Assembly (NCBI RefSeq): GCF_001639105.2
Contig: NZ_CP028907.1
Span: 197,800-240,398, forward strand
DNA: 42,599 nucleotides
Reading direction: 5' to 3'
Source: Azospirillum humicireducens
GTDB lineage: Bacteria > Pseudomonadota > Alphaproteobacteria > Azospirillales > Azospirillaceae
Each line of letters opens with the position of its first letter. Position 1 is the first letter of the stretch. The position numbers and the translations under genes were made by a program. Positions 25,119 to 34,179 of this stretch are shown one piece after another. The notes under the pieces are model-generated. The model saw only the letters and a list, made by a program, of their open reading frames with translations, was not told the origin of the DNA and ran no database searches.

Positions 25119-25142
25119 GGCCAACGCCGGGGAAATGGCTTG

Positions 25143-26573
25143 ATGGCGGATTCGATGTTTCGGCGAATGGTCGGCCGGCCGTTGCAGCTATTGGGGGCAA
25201 TCGGGTTGGCGGTTCCGCTTCTGTTCGGTGCAGCGGCGCAGGCCGGCGAGGCCGTTCCCTACTGCGCCGATCCCGATTGGCCTCCCTACGAATCCATGTC
25301 CGCCGACGGAAAGCACCAGGGCATCGCGGCAGACCTTCTGGCGCTGGTTTCGCGGCGTTCCGGGGTGGCTTTGCGGGCCGTGCCGACCCGTGATTGGGAG
25401 GAGAGCATCGCGGCGGTGCGCGACGGGCGGTGCCGCTTCCTCAGCTTCCTGAACCGGACGCCGAAGCGGGAGGAATGGCTGGCCTTTACCGAACCGCTGT
25501 TCATCGACCCGAACGTGCTGGTGACGCGGGAGGGGCATGATTACATCGCCGATCTGGCCGCTGTCGGCGGCGAGACGATGGTGCTTCCCAGGGGAACCTC
25601 GGTCGAGGAAAGGGTGAGGCGCGAGTTTCCCAACCTCCGCATCGTCCTGGTCGACAGCGAGGCGGAGGCCTTCGCGACGGTTTCCCGTGGCATGGCGGAC
25701 ATGACGTTGAGGTCGCTGACGGTCGCCGTCTATACGATCAAGACCGCCGGCTGGTTCAACCTGAAGGTTGCCGGCCATCTGCCGGGCTACGAGAATGCGT
25801 TGCGGATCGGCGTTCGCAAGGACGAGCCGGGGTTGCTGGCTGTCCTCGACCGCGGGGTTGGAACGATTTCCACCGCCGAACGGACATCCATCGCCAACCG
25901 GCATGTCGCCATTCAGGTCCAGTCGCCGCTCGATGCTTGGACGCTGACGAAGCTGCTGGCGCTTCCCGCCGCGGTCGTCCTGACCAGCCTGTTCTGGGTC
26001 GTCAAGCTGATGCGGGTGAACGAGCGGCTGCGGGTGCAGTCGCGCACCGACGTATTGACCGGACTTGCCAACCGCAGCCATCTGAACGAGGTCTGCCGTT
26101 CGGAAATGGAGCGGGCCGCCCGATATGGCCGGCCGATGTCGATCATCCTGGTCGATCTCGACCATTTCAAGCAGGTCAACGACCGGTTCGGACATGTTTT
26201 CGGCGATCAGGTCCTGGTCGAATTCGCCGGCTTGGCAGGCAAGGCGCTGCGGGCCACCGACACGGTCGGCCGGTGGGGCGGCGAGGAGTTTCTCATCCTG
26301 TGCCCGGAGACCGGCCCGGGAGCCGCGTTCGCGTTGGCCGAAAGGCTGCGCCGCATGATGCGCGCCTATGATTTTCCCAACGGCCACCGCCAGACCGGCA
26401 GTTTCGGCGTCGCCCCCTTTCGCGACGGCGACAGCATCGACCGGTTGCTGATCCGTGCCGACAATGCGCTCTACCGCGCCAAGAACGAAGGTCGCGACCG
26501 CGTCGTGCTCGACGAAGGTTCGGTGGACCTGACGGAGCCGGCGCTCAGCCGGACGGCGTGTCCGGCGGATTGA
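25143..26573 (+). CDS. Diguanylate cyclase with periplasmic solute-binding sensor
   Basis: This enzyme makes cyclic di-GMP from GTP in response to a periplasmic ligand. The 476-residue protein has a signal peptide or anchor (~10-33), a solute-binding-protein family 3 sensor (~35-265, with YCADPDWPPYESM and FTEPLFIDPNVLV), a membrane segment (~275-300) and a GGDEF domain (~315-465). The active site is GGEEF (379-383), in WGGEEFLILCPE. RATD, five residues before it, is the product-inhibition I-site (RxxD), so both catalysis and feedback are likely intact. There is no EAL domain. ATG 25143 is used. The 3' end overlaps the convergent pccR gene by 29 bases. Confidence 0.92.
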   Translation: MADSMFRRMVGRPLQLLGAIGLAVPLLFGAAAQAGEAVPYCADPDWPPYESMSADGKHQGIAADLLALVSRRSGVALRAVPTRDWEESIAAVRDGRCRFLSFLNRTPKREEWLAFTEPLFIDPNVLVTREGHDYIADLAAVGGETMVLPRGTSVEERVRREFPNLRIVLVDSEAEAFATVSRGMADMTLRSLTVAVYTIKTAGWFNLKVAGHLPGYENALRIGVRKDEPGLLAVLDRGVGTISTAERTSIANRHVAIQVQSPLDAWTLTKLLALPAAVVLTSLFWVVKLMRVNERLRVQSRTDVLTGLANRSHLNEVCRSEMERAARYGRPMSIILVDLDHFKQVNDRFGHVFGDQVLVEFAGLAGKALRATDTVGRWGGEEFLILCPETGPGAAFALAERLRRMMRAYDFPNGHRQTGSFGVAPFRDGDSIDRLLIRADNALYRAKNEGRDRVVLDEGSVDLTEPALSRTACPAD

Positions 26574-27993
26574 ACAGGTAGGGCACGAAGCTGCGGTGAT
26601 GCTCGTTCACCCGCAACTCGCTGCCGATCGGCGGGAAGGCGCGCTGCTGGCAGTCGGTGCGCTCGCACAGGCGGCAGTTGACGCCGATGGGGACCGCCGC
26701 CTTGAGGTCGGCGATGTCGATGCCGGCGGCATAGACCAGCTCCGGCGCATGGCTCGCCTCGCATCCCAGCCCGACGGCGAATTGCCGTGACGGCTTCAGA
26801 TAGGCGCCGCCGCGCTTGGTCACGGTGCGGGCGATGCTGATGTAGGTGGTGCGGTCGGGCATCTGGGCGAACTGCACCAGGATCTTGCCGGGCTGTGCGA
26901 AGGCCTCGTGCACGTTCCACAGCGGGCAGGCGCCGCCGAAGCGGGCGAAGTGGAAGCGGGTGGCGGAATGGCGCTTGGTGATGTTGCCGGCCATGTCGAC
27001 CCGCACGAAGTAGAAGGGCAGGCCGCGCGCGCCCGGCCGCTGCAGGGTGGAAAGCCGGTGGCAGACCTGCTCGAAACTGGCGGAGAAGCGGCTTTGCAGC
27101 TGTTCCACGTCGTGGCGCAAGGCGCGGGCCTGCGCCGCGAAGGCACGGTAGGGCAGGACCAGAGCACCGGCGAAGTAGTTGGCGAGCCCGACCCGGCAGA
27201 TCGACCGGGCGTCCTCGCTGGAGAATTTCGCCTGATCCACCAGCTCGTCGATCTGGTCGCCGAACTCCAGCAATGCGATCTGGTTCGCCATGTGGAAGGC
27301 GCGGCTGGCGCTGGTCAGCAGGGCCGACAGGCGCAGCGTGCCGGTGGAGGCGTCATAGCTGCGCATGGCGGTCTCACCCGCCTCGTCGGCGACGATCTTC
27401 ACCCGCACGTCGTGGCGGCGCTTCAGATAGGCGGCCAGTTCGTTCAACAGCGATCCGGAATGGATCTTCTCGGTGTCCCACAGCCGCTCCGCCGCCTCGT
27501 CCAACGGGCCGATGTAGTTGTTGCAGTAGTGGAAATAGTCCCGCACCTCCTCGTACGGAAACTGCGGCCCGGCAAAACTGTCGCCCTGTTCGCGGTTCGA
27601 CAGGCTGTCGGCCAGCGACTGCACCCGCTCGTGCAATTTCTGATAGGCCTGATGCAGGCTGAGAACCCGACGGGCCAGCTCCGGGCTGGAGCCGACCACG
27701 CTGCGCAGCTCGCCCGAGGTCAGCGGTGCTCCCGCAAAGAGCGGGTCGGCCAGCGCCTCGCGCAGGTCGGAGACCAGCCGGCTGTCCTCGTCCTCCAGAA
27801 AGGCGGACAGTTCCAGTTCGAAGGTGGCGGCGATCCGCATCAGCACCGACAGGGTCAGCGGGCGCTGGTTATTCTCCAACTGGTTGAGATAGCTGGGGGA
27901 AAGCTCCAGCGTCTTGGCCAGCGACGCCTGGGTCAGACCGCGCTGTTCGCGCAGGCGGCGCAGCTTATAGCCAAGGAAGAGTTTCTTTTGCAT
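26545..27993 (-). CDS. pccR: Short-chain fatty acyl-CoA regulator (ScfR family), PccR-like
   Basis: ScfR regulators sense short-chain acyl-CoA; PccR of Rhodobacter activates propionyl-CoA carboxylase. This 482-residue protein has an XRE-type helix-turn-helix (~5-65: LRRLREQRGLTQASLAKTLELSPSYLNQLENNQRPL), a central ImmA/IrrE-like domain (~160-330) and a C-terminal DUF2083-type domain ending in a Cys cluster (CRLCERTDC) that suits metal or cofactor binding. ATG 27993 is the only start that opens directly into the HTH. It is divergent from pccB, and the shared 232-base gap contains matching operator-like sites. The genomic position makes the PccR identity much more likely than other ScfR members. 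Confidence 0.93.
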   Translation of the reverse strand: MQKKLFLGYKLRRLREQRGLTQASLAKTLELSPSYLNQLENNQRPLTLSVLMRIAATFELELSAFLEDEDSRLVSDLREALADPLFAGAPLTSGELRSVVGSSPELARRVLSLHQAYQKLHERVQSLADSLSNREQGDSFAGPQFPYEEVRDYFHYCNNYIGPLDEAAERLWDTEKIHSGSLLNELAAYLKRRHDVRVKIVADEAGETAMRSYDASTGTLRLSALLTSASRAFHMANQIALLEFGDQIDELVDQAKFSSEDARSICRVGLANYFAGALVLPYRAFAAQARALRHDVEQLQSRFSASFEQVCHRLSTLQRPGARGLPFYFVRVDMAGNITKRHSATRFHFARFGGACPLWNVHEAFAQPGKILVQFAQMPDRTTYISIARTVTKRGGAYLKPSRQFAVGLGCEASHAPELVYAAGIDIADLKAAVPIGVNCRLCERTDCQQRAFPPIGSELRVNEHHRSFVPYLFNPPDTPSG

Positions 27994-28068
27994 GCGTATA
28001 AAATCCCGCCCAACGGGCGGCGTTGGAAATCCGCCGTTCTTCGCAATCTTAGCAAGCACAAAGCCGCA

Positions 28069-28088
28069 TTTGCAAAGGGCTTCGCAAC
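28069..28088. promoter_or_regulatory. Candidate PccR operator
   Basis: TTTGCAAA-GGGC-TTCGCAAC (28069-28088) matches, with two changes in the second half, the TTTGCAAA-N4-TTTGCAAA motif that I recall as reported for PccR of Rhodobacter sphaeroides. It lies between divergent pccR and pccB, upstream of the pccB promoter. Related octamers flank it (TTCGCAAT at 28040, TTTGCGAA at 28099, CTGCGAAG at 28123 and TTTGTGAA at 28131). Confidence 0.65.
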
Positions 28089-28114
28089 TTCGCACCTTTT
28101 TGCGAAGAGGCTGT

Positions 28115-28142
28115 TTGAAGCGCTGCGAAGTTTGTGAATAAT
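28115..28142 (+). promoter_or_regulatory. Candidate pccB promoter
   Basis: TTGAAG (28115-28120) and AATAAT (28137-28142) are 16 bases apart. The expected start site is ~28149, giving a leader of about 77 bases before ATG 28226. A TTTGTGAA half-site overlaps the -10 region. Confidence 0.45.
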
Positions 28143-28225
28143 CCGCGGCGTTCCGGTGAATGATTGCGTCGCTCGGCGCCGGAGCGGGGACCGTCACTGC
28201 GACGCCAACGATATGGGAACGCCCG

Positions 28226-29758
28226 ATGCAAGACATTCTGGCCAAGTTGGAGTCCAAGCGCGCCGCGGCGCGGCTGGGCGGCGGTGAGAAGCGCATCGCC
28301 GGCCAGCACGCCAAAGGCAAGCTGACCGCGCGTGAGCGGATCGAGCTGTTCCTCGACGAAGGGTCGTTCGAGGAGTTCGACATGTTCGTCGAACATCGCT
28401 GCATCGACTTCGGCATGGAAAACCAGAAGGTCCCGGGCGACGGCGTGGTGACGGGCCACGGCACCGTCAACGGCCGCCTCGTCTTCGTCTTCAGCCAGGA
28501 CTTCACGGTCTTCGGCGGTGCGCTGTCGGAGGCGCATGCCGAGAAGATCTGCAAGATCATGGACCAGGCGTTGAAGGTCGGCGCCCCGGTCATCGGCCTG
28601 AACGACAGCGGCGGCGCCCGCATCCAGGAGGGTGTCGCCTCGCTCGGCGGCTATGCCGAGGTGTTCCAGCGCAACGTCGATGCCTCGGGCGTCATCCCGC
28701 AGATCTCGCTGATCATGGGGCCGTGCGCCGGCGGTGCTGTGTACTCGCCGGCCATGACCGACTTCATCTTCATGGTGAAGGACAGCTCCTACATGTTCGT
28801 CACCGGCCCCGACGTGGTGAAGACCGTCACCCACGAGGTCGTGACCGCCGAGGAGCTGGGCGGCGCCGTCACCCACTCCACCAAGTCGGGCGTGGCCGAT
28901 CTGGCCTTCGAGAATGATGTCGAGGCGCTGCTGCAGCTGCGCCGCTTCGTCGATTTCCTGCCGTCGTCGAACCGGGAGAAGGCGCCGGTCCGCCCCTGCG
29001 CCGATCCGCTCGACCGCGAGGACTTCTCGCTCGACACGCTGGTGCCGGAGAACCCGAACAAGCCCTACGACATGAAGGAGCTGATCCTCAAGATCGTCGA
29101 CGAGGGCGACTTCTTCGAACTCCAGCCGGAATACGCCAAGAACATCCTGATCGGCTTCGCCCGGATGAACGGCTCCACGGTCGGCATCGTCGCCAACCAG
29201 CCGATGGTGCTGGCCGGCTGTCTCGACATCGACAGCTCCAAGAAGGCGGCGCGCTTCGTTCGCTTCTGCGACGCCTTCGAAATCCCGATCCTGACCCTGG
29301 TCGACGTCCCCGGCTTCATGCCCGGCACCAGCCAGGAGTATGGCGGCATCATCAAGCATGGCGCCAAGCTGCTGTACGCGTACGCCGAGGCCACCGTGCC
29401 GAAGGTGACGGTCATCACCCGCAAGGCGTACGGCGGCGCGTACGACGTGATGTCGTCCAAGCATCTGCGCGGCGACGTGAACTATGCGTGGCCGTCGGCG
29501 GAAATCGCGGTGATGGGCGCCAAGGGCGCGGTGGAGATCATCTTCCGCAGCGATATCGGCGACGCCGAGAAGATCGAGGCGCGTACGGAAGAGTACAAGC
29601 AGAAATTCGCCAATCCCTTCGTCGCCGCGTCGCGCGGTTACATCGACGACGTCATCATGCCGCACGGAACCCGCCGCCGCATCACCAAGGCGCTGTCCAT
29701 GCTGAAGAACAAGCAGCTCCAGAACCCCTGGCGCAAGCACGACAACATTCCGCTGTGA
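28226..29758 (+). CDS. pccB: Propionyl-CoA carboxylase beta subunit
   Basis: PccB is the carboxyltransferase of propionyl-CoA carboxylase, forming methylmalonyl-CoA from propionyl-CoA and carboxybiotin. The 510-residue length matches the family. The N domain includes GKLTARERIELFLDEGSFEE, VINDSGGARIQEGV-like LNDSGGARIQEG and MGPCAGGAVYSPAMTDF (the oxyanion region). The C domain includes VDVPGFMPGTSQEYGGIIKHGAKLLYAY and ITRKAYGGAYDVMSSK. The start MQDILAKLESKR is the usual PccB start; an upstream ATG at 28160 would add 22 atypical residues. It lies 11 bases before pccA and downstream of the PccR-type sites. Confidence 0.97.
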   Translation: MQDILAKLESKRAAARLGGGEKRIAGQHAKGKLTARERIELFLDEGSFEEFDMFVEHRCIDFGMENQKVPGDGVVTGHGTVNGRLVFVFSQDFTVFGGALSEAHAEKICKIMDQALKVGAPVIGLNDSGGARIQEGVASLGGYAEVFQRNVDASGVIPQISLIMGPCAGGAVYSPAMTDFIFMVKDSSYMFVTGPDVVKTVTHEVVTAEELGGAVTHSTKSGVADLAFENDVEALLQLRRFVDFLPSSNREKAPVRPCADPLDREDFSLDTLVPENPNKPYDMKELILKIVDEGDFFELQPEYAKNILIGFARMNGSTVGIVANQPMVLAGCLDIDSSKKAARFVRFCDAFEIPILTLVDVPGFMPGTSQEYGGIIKHGAKLLYAYAEATVPKVTVITRKAYGGAYDVMSSKHLRGDVNYAWPSAEIAVMGAKGAVEIIFRSDIGDAEKIEARTEEYKQKFANPFVAASRGYIDDVIMPHGTRRRITKALSMLKNKQLQNPWRKHDNIPL

Positions 29759-29769
29759 GGGCCGGCAGC

Positions 29770-31770
29770 ATGTTCGAGAAGATCCTCATCGCCAACCGTG
29801 GCGAGATCGCCTGCCGCGTCATCCGCACGGCACGCCGCATGGGCATCAAGACCGTCGCGGTCTATTCCGACGCCGACAGGAACGCGCTCCATGTCGAGAT
29901 GGCCGACGAGGCCGTCCACATCGGCGCCGCTCCGTCCGCCCAGAGCTACCTGCTGGTCGACCGCATCGTCGAGGCCTGCAAGAAGACCGGTGCCCAGGCG
30001 GTCCATCCCGGCTACGGCTTCCTCTCGGAGAAGCGCGAGTTCCAGGAGGCGCTGGCGGCTGCCGGCATCGCCTTCATCGGTCCGGACGCCCACGCCATCC
30101 AGGCGATGGGCGACAAGATCGAGTCCAAGAAGCTGGCGAAGGAAGCCGGCGTCTCCACCGTTCCCGGCTATCTCGGCGTCATCGCCGACGATGAAGAGGC
30201 GGTGACGATCGCCCGCGACATCGGCTATCCGGTGATGATCAAGGCCTCGGCCGGCGGCGGTGGCAAGGGCATGCGCGTTGCCTGGAACGACGAGGAGGCG
30301 CGCGAGGGCTTCCGCTCGGCGACCAACGAGGCACGCTCCAGCTTCGCCGACGACCGCGTCTTCGTCGAGAAATACATCCAGCAGCCGCGCCACATCGAAA
30401 TCCAGCTGCTGGCCGACGGGCAGGGCACCTGCCTGTACCTGCACGAGCGTGAATGCTCGATCCAGCGCCGCCACCAGAAGGTCATCGAGGAGGCTCCGAG
30501 CCCCTTCCTCGACGCCGCCACCCGCAAGGCGATGGGCGAGCAGGCGGTGGCTCTGGCCAATGCGGTGCAGTACAAGTCGGCCGGCACGGTGGAATTCATC
30601 GTCGATGCCGAGCGCAACTTCTACTTCCTGGAGATGAACACCCGCCTCCAGGTCGAACATCCGGTCACCGAGCTGATCACCGGCCTCGACCTTGTCGAGC
30701 TGATGATCCGCGTCGCCGCCGGCGAGAAGCTGACGATCCGCCAGGAGGACGTGCAGCTGAACGGCTGGGCCGTCGAGGCGCGCGTCTATGCCGAGGATCC
30801 CTTCCGCAACTTCCTGCCCTCCACCGGCCGCCTCACCCACTACCGGCCGCCGGCCGCCCACCCGCATGTCCGCGTCGACACCGGCGTGTTCGAGGGTGGT
30901 GAGATCTCGATGTACTACGATCCGATGATCGCCAAGCTCTGCACCTGGGGATCGACGCGCGATGCGGCGATCGCCGGCATGCGCGAGGCGCTGGACCAGT
31001 ATTACATCCGCGGCGTCAGCCACAACATCCCGTTCCTGGCCTCGCTGATGGCGAACCAGCGCTTCGTCGACGGGCGGCTGACCACCAACTTCATCGCCGA
31101 GGAATATCCGACCGGCTTCCACGCCTCGGACCTGCCGCCGGAAGACCCGGCGGTGCTGATCGCGGTGGCCGCGGTGATCCACCGCAGCCTGAACGACCGC
31201 GATATCCAGATCTCCGGCAAGATGCCGGGCAACAAGGCAAAGGTGCGCGACGACTGGGTGGTCGTGCTGGACGGCACCCAGCATCCGGTGCATCTGCATC
31301 CCGCGGACGGCAGCCCGCAGCGCATCGGCTACACCGTCGACATCGACGGCAAGCACCACACGGTGTGGAGCGACTGGCAGATCGGCGAGCCGCTGTTCCG
31401 CGGCACGGTGAACGGCACGCCCGTCTGCGTCCAGATCGACCGCGTCGGCATCGGCTATCGCTTGCACCACAGCGGGTCGCAGGCCGTCGTCAAAGTATTG
31501 ACCCCGAAGGCGGCACAGCTCGACGCCCTGATGCCGGTGAAGGCGCCGCCTGACATGTCGAAGTTCCTGCTGTCGCCGATGCCGGGCCTGCTGGTGTCGC
31601 TGGCGGTGACGGAAGGCCAGGAGGTCAAGGCCGGCGAGGTTCTGGCCGTGGTCGAGGCGATGAAGATGGAGAACATTCTGCGCGCCGCGCAGGACGGGAC
31701 GGTCGCGAAAATCCACGCAGCCCCGGGCAGCAGCCTGGCGGTCGATCAGAAGATCGTGGAATTCGCGTAA
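29770..31770 (+). CDS. pccA: Propionyl-CoA carboxylase alpha subunit (biotin carboxylase and BCCP)
   Basis: PccA carboxylates biotin with ATP and bicarbonate and carries it to PccB. The 666-residue protein has a biotin carboxylase domain (~1-450), with FEKILIANRGEIACRVIRTA, KASAGGGGKGMRV (ATP grasp loop) and EMNTRLQVEHPVTE. A BT-type linker domain (~460-590) follows. The biotinyl domain (~597-666) has EAMKMEN with biotin-accepting K632. The MFEKIL start is canonical. A long GC-rich hairpin and scpA follow, so pccBA-scpA could be one transcript or two. Confidence 0.97.
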   Translation: MFEKILIANRGEIACRVIRTARRMGIKTVAVYSDADRNALHVEMADEAVHIGAAPSAQSYLLVDRIVEACKKTGAQAVHPGYGFLSEKREFQEALAAAGIAFIGPDAHAIQAMGDKIESKKLAKEAGVSTVPGYLGVIADDEEAVTIARDIGYPVMIKASAGGGGKGMRVAWNDEEAREGFRSATNEARSSFADDRVFVEKYIQQPRHIEIQLLADGQGTCLYLHERECSIQRRHQKVIEEAPSPFLDAATRKAMGEQAVALANAVQYKSAGTVEFIVDAERNFYFLEMNTRLQVEHPVTELITGLDLVELMIRVAAGEKLTIRQEDVQLNGWAVEARVYAEDPFRNFLPSTGRLTHYRPPAAHPHVRVDTGVFEGGEISMYYDPMIAKLCTWGSTRDAAIAGMREALDQYYIRGVSHNIPFLASLMANQRFVDGRLTTNFIAEEYPTGFHASDLPPEDPAVLIAVAAVIHRSLNDRDIQISGKMPGNKAKVRDDWVVVLDGTQHPVHLHPADGSPQRIGYTVDIDGKHHTVWSDWQIGEPLFRGTVNGTPVCVQIDRVGIGYRLHHSGSQAVVKVLTPKAAQLDALMPVKAPPDMSKFLLSPMPGLLVSLAVTEGQEVKAGEVLAVVEAMKMENILRAAQDGTVAKIHAAPGSSLAVDQKIVEFA

Positions 31771-31817
31771 CCGTATAAGAAGAAGAAACGCAATCGAGAG
31801 GAAGCGTACCCCCTTGC

Positions 31818-31854
31818 CCCCCTTCCGCCGGTCCATTCGACCGCCGGAAGGGGG
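31818..31854. repeat. Long hairpin between pccA and scpA
   Basis: Arms 31818-31833 and 31839-31854 (16 bases each) are complementary except at one position, around a 5-base CATTC loop. No T tract follows, so a processing or stability element is more likely than a terminator. Confidence 0.55.
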
Positions 31855-31918
31855 CGCATCGGACGGAAACGCACTGCCAAGTCCACCAGCGCCCATAAGA
31901 AGCCATCAGGAGGCGTCG

Positions 31919-34072
31919 ATGACCGAGTTCCCGCAGAAGACCCTTGCCGACTGGGACAAGCTGGCCGCCAAGGATCTCGGCGCCGACGGCGACATTTCCA
32001 AGCTGGTCTGGAAGACCCCGGAAGGGCTGGACGTCAAGGCGCTCTACACCGCCGCCGACCTGGAAGGGCTGGAGCTGGACACGCTGCCCGGCTTTCCGCC
32101 CTTCACCCGCGGCCCGCGCGCCACGATGTATGCGGTGAAGCCCTGGACCATCCGGCAATATGCCGGCTTCTCCACCGCGGAGGAGTCCAACGCCTTCTAC
32201 AAGGCCAACCTGAAGGCCGGCCAGATGGGCCTGTCGGTGGCCTTCGACCTCGCCACCCACCGCGGCTATGACAGCGACCATCCGCGCGTCGTCGGCGATG
32301 TCGGCAAGGCCGGCGTGGCCATCGACAGCGTCGAGGACATGAAGGTCCTGTTCGCCGACATCCCGCTCGACAAGATGTCGGTGTCGATGACCATGAACGG
32401 CGCCGTGCTGCCGATCCTGGCCGGCTACATCGTCGCGGCCGAGGAGCAGGGCGTTTCGCAGGACAAGCTGAGCGGGACCATCCAGAACGACATCCTCAAG
32501 GAGTTCATGGTCCGCAACACCTACATCTACCCGCCCGAACCCTCGATGCGGATCATCGCCGACATCATCGAGTACACCTCCCAGCACATGCCGAAGTTCA
32601 ACTCGATCTCGATCTCCGGCTACCACATGCAGGAGGCCGGCGCGACGGCGGTGCAGGAGCTGGCCTTCACCATCGCCGACGGTCTGGAATATGTCCGCGC
32701 CGCGATGTCCAAGGGGCTGCCGGTCGACAAGTTCGCGCCGCGCCTGTCCTTCTTCTTCTCCATCGGCATGAATTTCTTCATGGAGATCGCCAAGCTGCGC
32801 GCCGCGCGCCTGCTGTGGTCCTCCCTGATGCAGGAGAAGTTCCAGCCGAAGGACGCGCGCTCGCTGGCGCTGCGCACCCATTGCCAGACCTCCGGCGTCT
32901 CGCTGACCGAGCAGGACCCCTACAACAACGTCATCCGCACCACCATCGAGGCGATGGCCGCGGTGCTGGGCGGCACCCAGTCGCTGCACACCAACGCCTT
33001 CGACGAGGCGCTGGGCCTGCCGACCAAATTCTCCGCCCGCATCGCCCGCAACACCCAGCTGATCATCGCGGAGGAGGCCGGCGTCACCAAGGTGGTCGAT
33101 CCGCTGGGCGGCTCCTTCTACATCGAACACCTGACCCACAGCCTCGCCAACGCCGCGCTGGAGCTGATCGGCCGGGTCGAGGAGATGGGCGGCATGACCA
33201 AGGCGGTCGAGAGCGGCATGCCCAAGCTGCTGATCGAGGAGGCCGCCGCCCGCCGTCAGGCCGCCATCGACCGCGGCGAGGAGGTGATCGTCGGTGTCAA
33301 CAAGTACCGTCCGGAGAACCCCGAAGGGGTGGACGTGCTGGACATCGACAACACCGCCGTCCGCGAGGCGCAGATCGCCCGGCTGAAGCAGATCCGTGCC
33401 ACCCGCGACGAGGCCAAGTGCCAGGATGCACTGGCGGCGCTGACCAAGGCGGCCACGGAGAAGACCGGCAACCTGCTGGCCCTGTCGGTCGAGGCCACCC
33501 GCGCCCGCGCCACCGTCGGCGAGATCTCCGACGCGTTGGAAAAGGCCTTCACCCGCCATGTCGCCGTCATCCGTTCGGTGTCGGGCGTCTACGGCTCGGC
33601 CTATGAGGGCGACGAGGGCTTCAGGAAGATCCAGGAGGAGGTGGCGTCCTTCGCCGCCGAGGAAGGCCGCCGGCCGCGCATCCTGGTGGTGAAGATGGGC
33701 CAGGACGGCCACGACCGCGGCGCCAAGGTGATCGCCACCAGCTTCGCCGACATCGGCTTCGACGTCGACATCGGGCCGCTGTTCCAGACCCCGGACGAGG
33801 CGGCGCGGCAGGCGGTGGAGAACGACGTCCACGTCATCGGCGTGTCGAGCCAAGCCGCCGGCCACAAGACGCTGGTGCCGCAGCTGATCGAGGAACTGCG
33901 CAAACAGGGCGCCGGCGACATCCTGGTGGTGTGCGGCGGCGTGATCCCGCCGCAGGATTACGACTTCCTCTACAAGGCCGGCGCCGCGGCCATCTACGGG
34001 CCGGGCACCAACATCCCGAAGGCGGCGTCCGACATCCTGGGCATCCTGCGCAAGCAGAAGGCGGCGGTTTGA
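31919..34072 (+). CDS. scpA: Methylmalonyl-CoA mutase
   Basis: This is an adenosylcobalamin-dependent enzyme that turns (R)-methylmalonyl-CoA into succinyl-CoA, feeding the TCA cycle. The 717-residue single-chain form is typical of bacterial homodimers. The catalytic TIM barrel (~1-560) includes the GFPPFTRGPRATMY start, FDLATHRGYDSDHPR, the SGYHMQEAGA motif and GGTQSLHTNAFDEA. The B12 domain (~580-717) carries the base-off motif DGHDRGAKVI, plus VVCGGVIPPQDY near the end. A perfect AGGAGG ribosome site (31908-31913) precedes ATG 31919. No epimerase or MeaB chaperone gene is in the window. Confidence 0.97.
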   Translation: MTEFPQKTLADWDKLAAKDLGADGDISKLVWKTPEGLDVKALYTAADLEGLELDTLPGFPPFTRGPRATMYAVKPWTIRQYAGFSTAEESNAFYKANLKAGQMGLSVAFDLATHRGYDSDHPRVVGDVGKAGVAIDSVEDMKVLFADIPLDKMSVSMTMNGAVLPILAGYIVAAEEQGVSQDKLSGTIQNDILKEFMVRNTYIYPPEPSMRIIADIIEYTSQHMPKFNSISISGYHMQEAGATAVQELAFTIADGLEYVRAAMSKGLPVDKFAPRLSFFFSIGMNFFMEIAKLRAARLLWSSLMQEKFQPKDARSLALRTHCQTSGVSLTEQDPYNNVIRTTIEAMAAVLGGTQSLHTNAFDEALGLPTKFSARIARNTQLIIAEEAGVTKVVDPLGGSFYIEHLTHSLANAALELIGRVEEMGGMTKAVESGMPKLLIEEAAARRQAAIDRGEEVIVGVNKYRPENPEGVDVLDIDNTAVREAQIARLKQIRATRDEAKCQDALAALTKAATEKTGNLLALSVEATRARATVGEISDALEKAFTRHVAVIRSVSGVYGSAYEGDEGFRKIQEEVASFAAEEGRRPRILVVKMGQDGHDRGAKVIATSFADIGFDVDIGPLFQTPDEAARQAVENDVHVIGVSSQAAGHKTLVPQLIEELRKQGAGDILVVCGGVIPPQDYDFLYKAGAAAIYGPGTNIPKAASDILGILRKQKAAV

Positions 34073-34081
34073 TGAGTGGTG

Positions 34082-34112
34082 GCGGGAAGAGCGAAGGCTC
34101 TTCCCGCTTTTG
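34082..34112 (+). terminator. Rho-independent terminator after scpA
   Basis: GCGGGAAGAGC and GCTCTTCCCGC form a perfect 11-bp stem with a GAAG loop (34082-34107), followed by TTTTGA. It lies 10 bases after the scpA stop. Confidence 0.82.
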
Positions 34113-34140
34113 AGTCAGGCGGCGGGGGCCTTTGAAATTT

Positions 34141-34175
34141 GACGGGGTGATGCGCGGTAGAGGCATCGCCCCGTC
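34141..34175 (-). terminator. Terminator-like hairpin at the 3' end of the small minus-strand gene
   Basis: 34141-34153 and 34163-34175 pair as a 13-bp stem with one G-T wobble and a 9-base loop, directly downstream of the minus-strand stop at 34180. On that strand AAATTT follows rather than a T run, so termination strength is uncertain. Confidence 0.45.
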
Positions 34176-34179
34176 GCTT

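Noticed and set aside
29638..33865. Long minus-strand open frames opposite pccA and scpA
   Set aside because: Antisense shadows; composition is biased and no domain is visible, while the plus-strand genes are secure.
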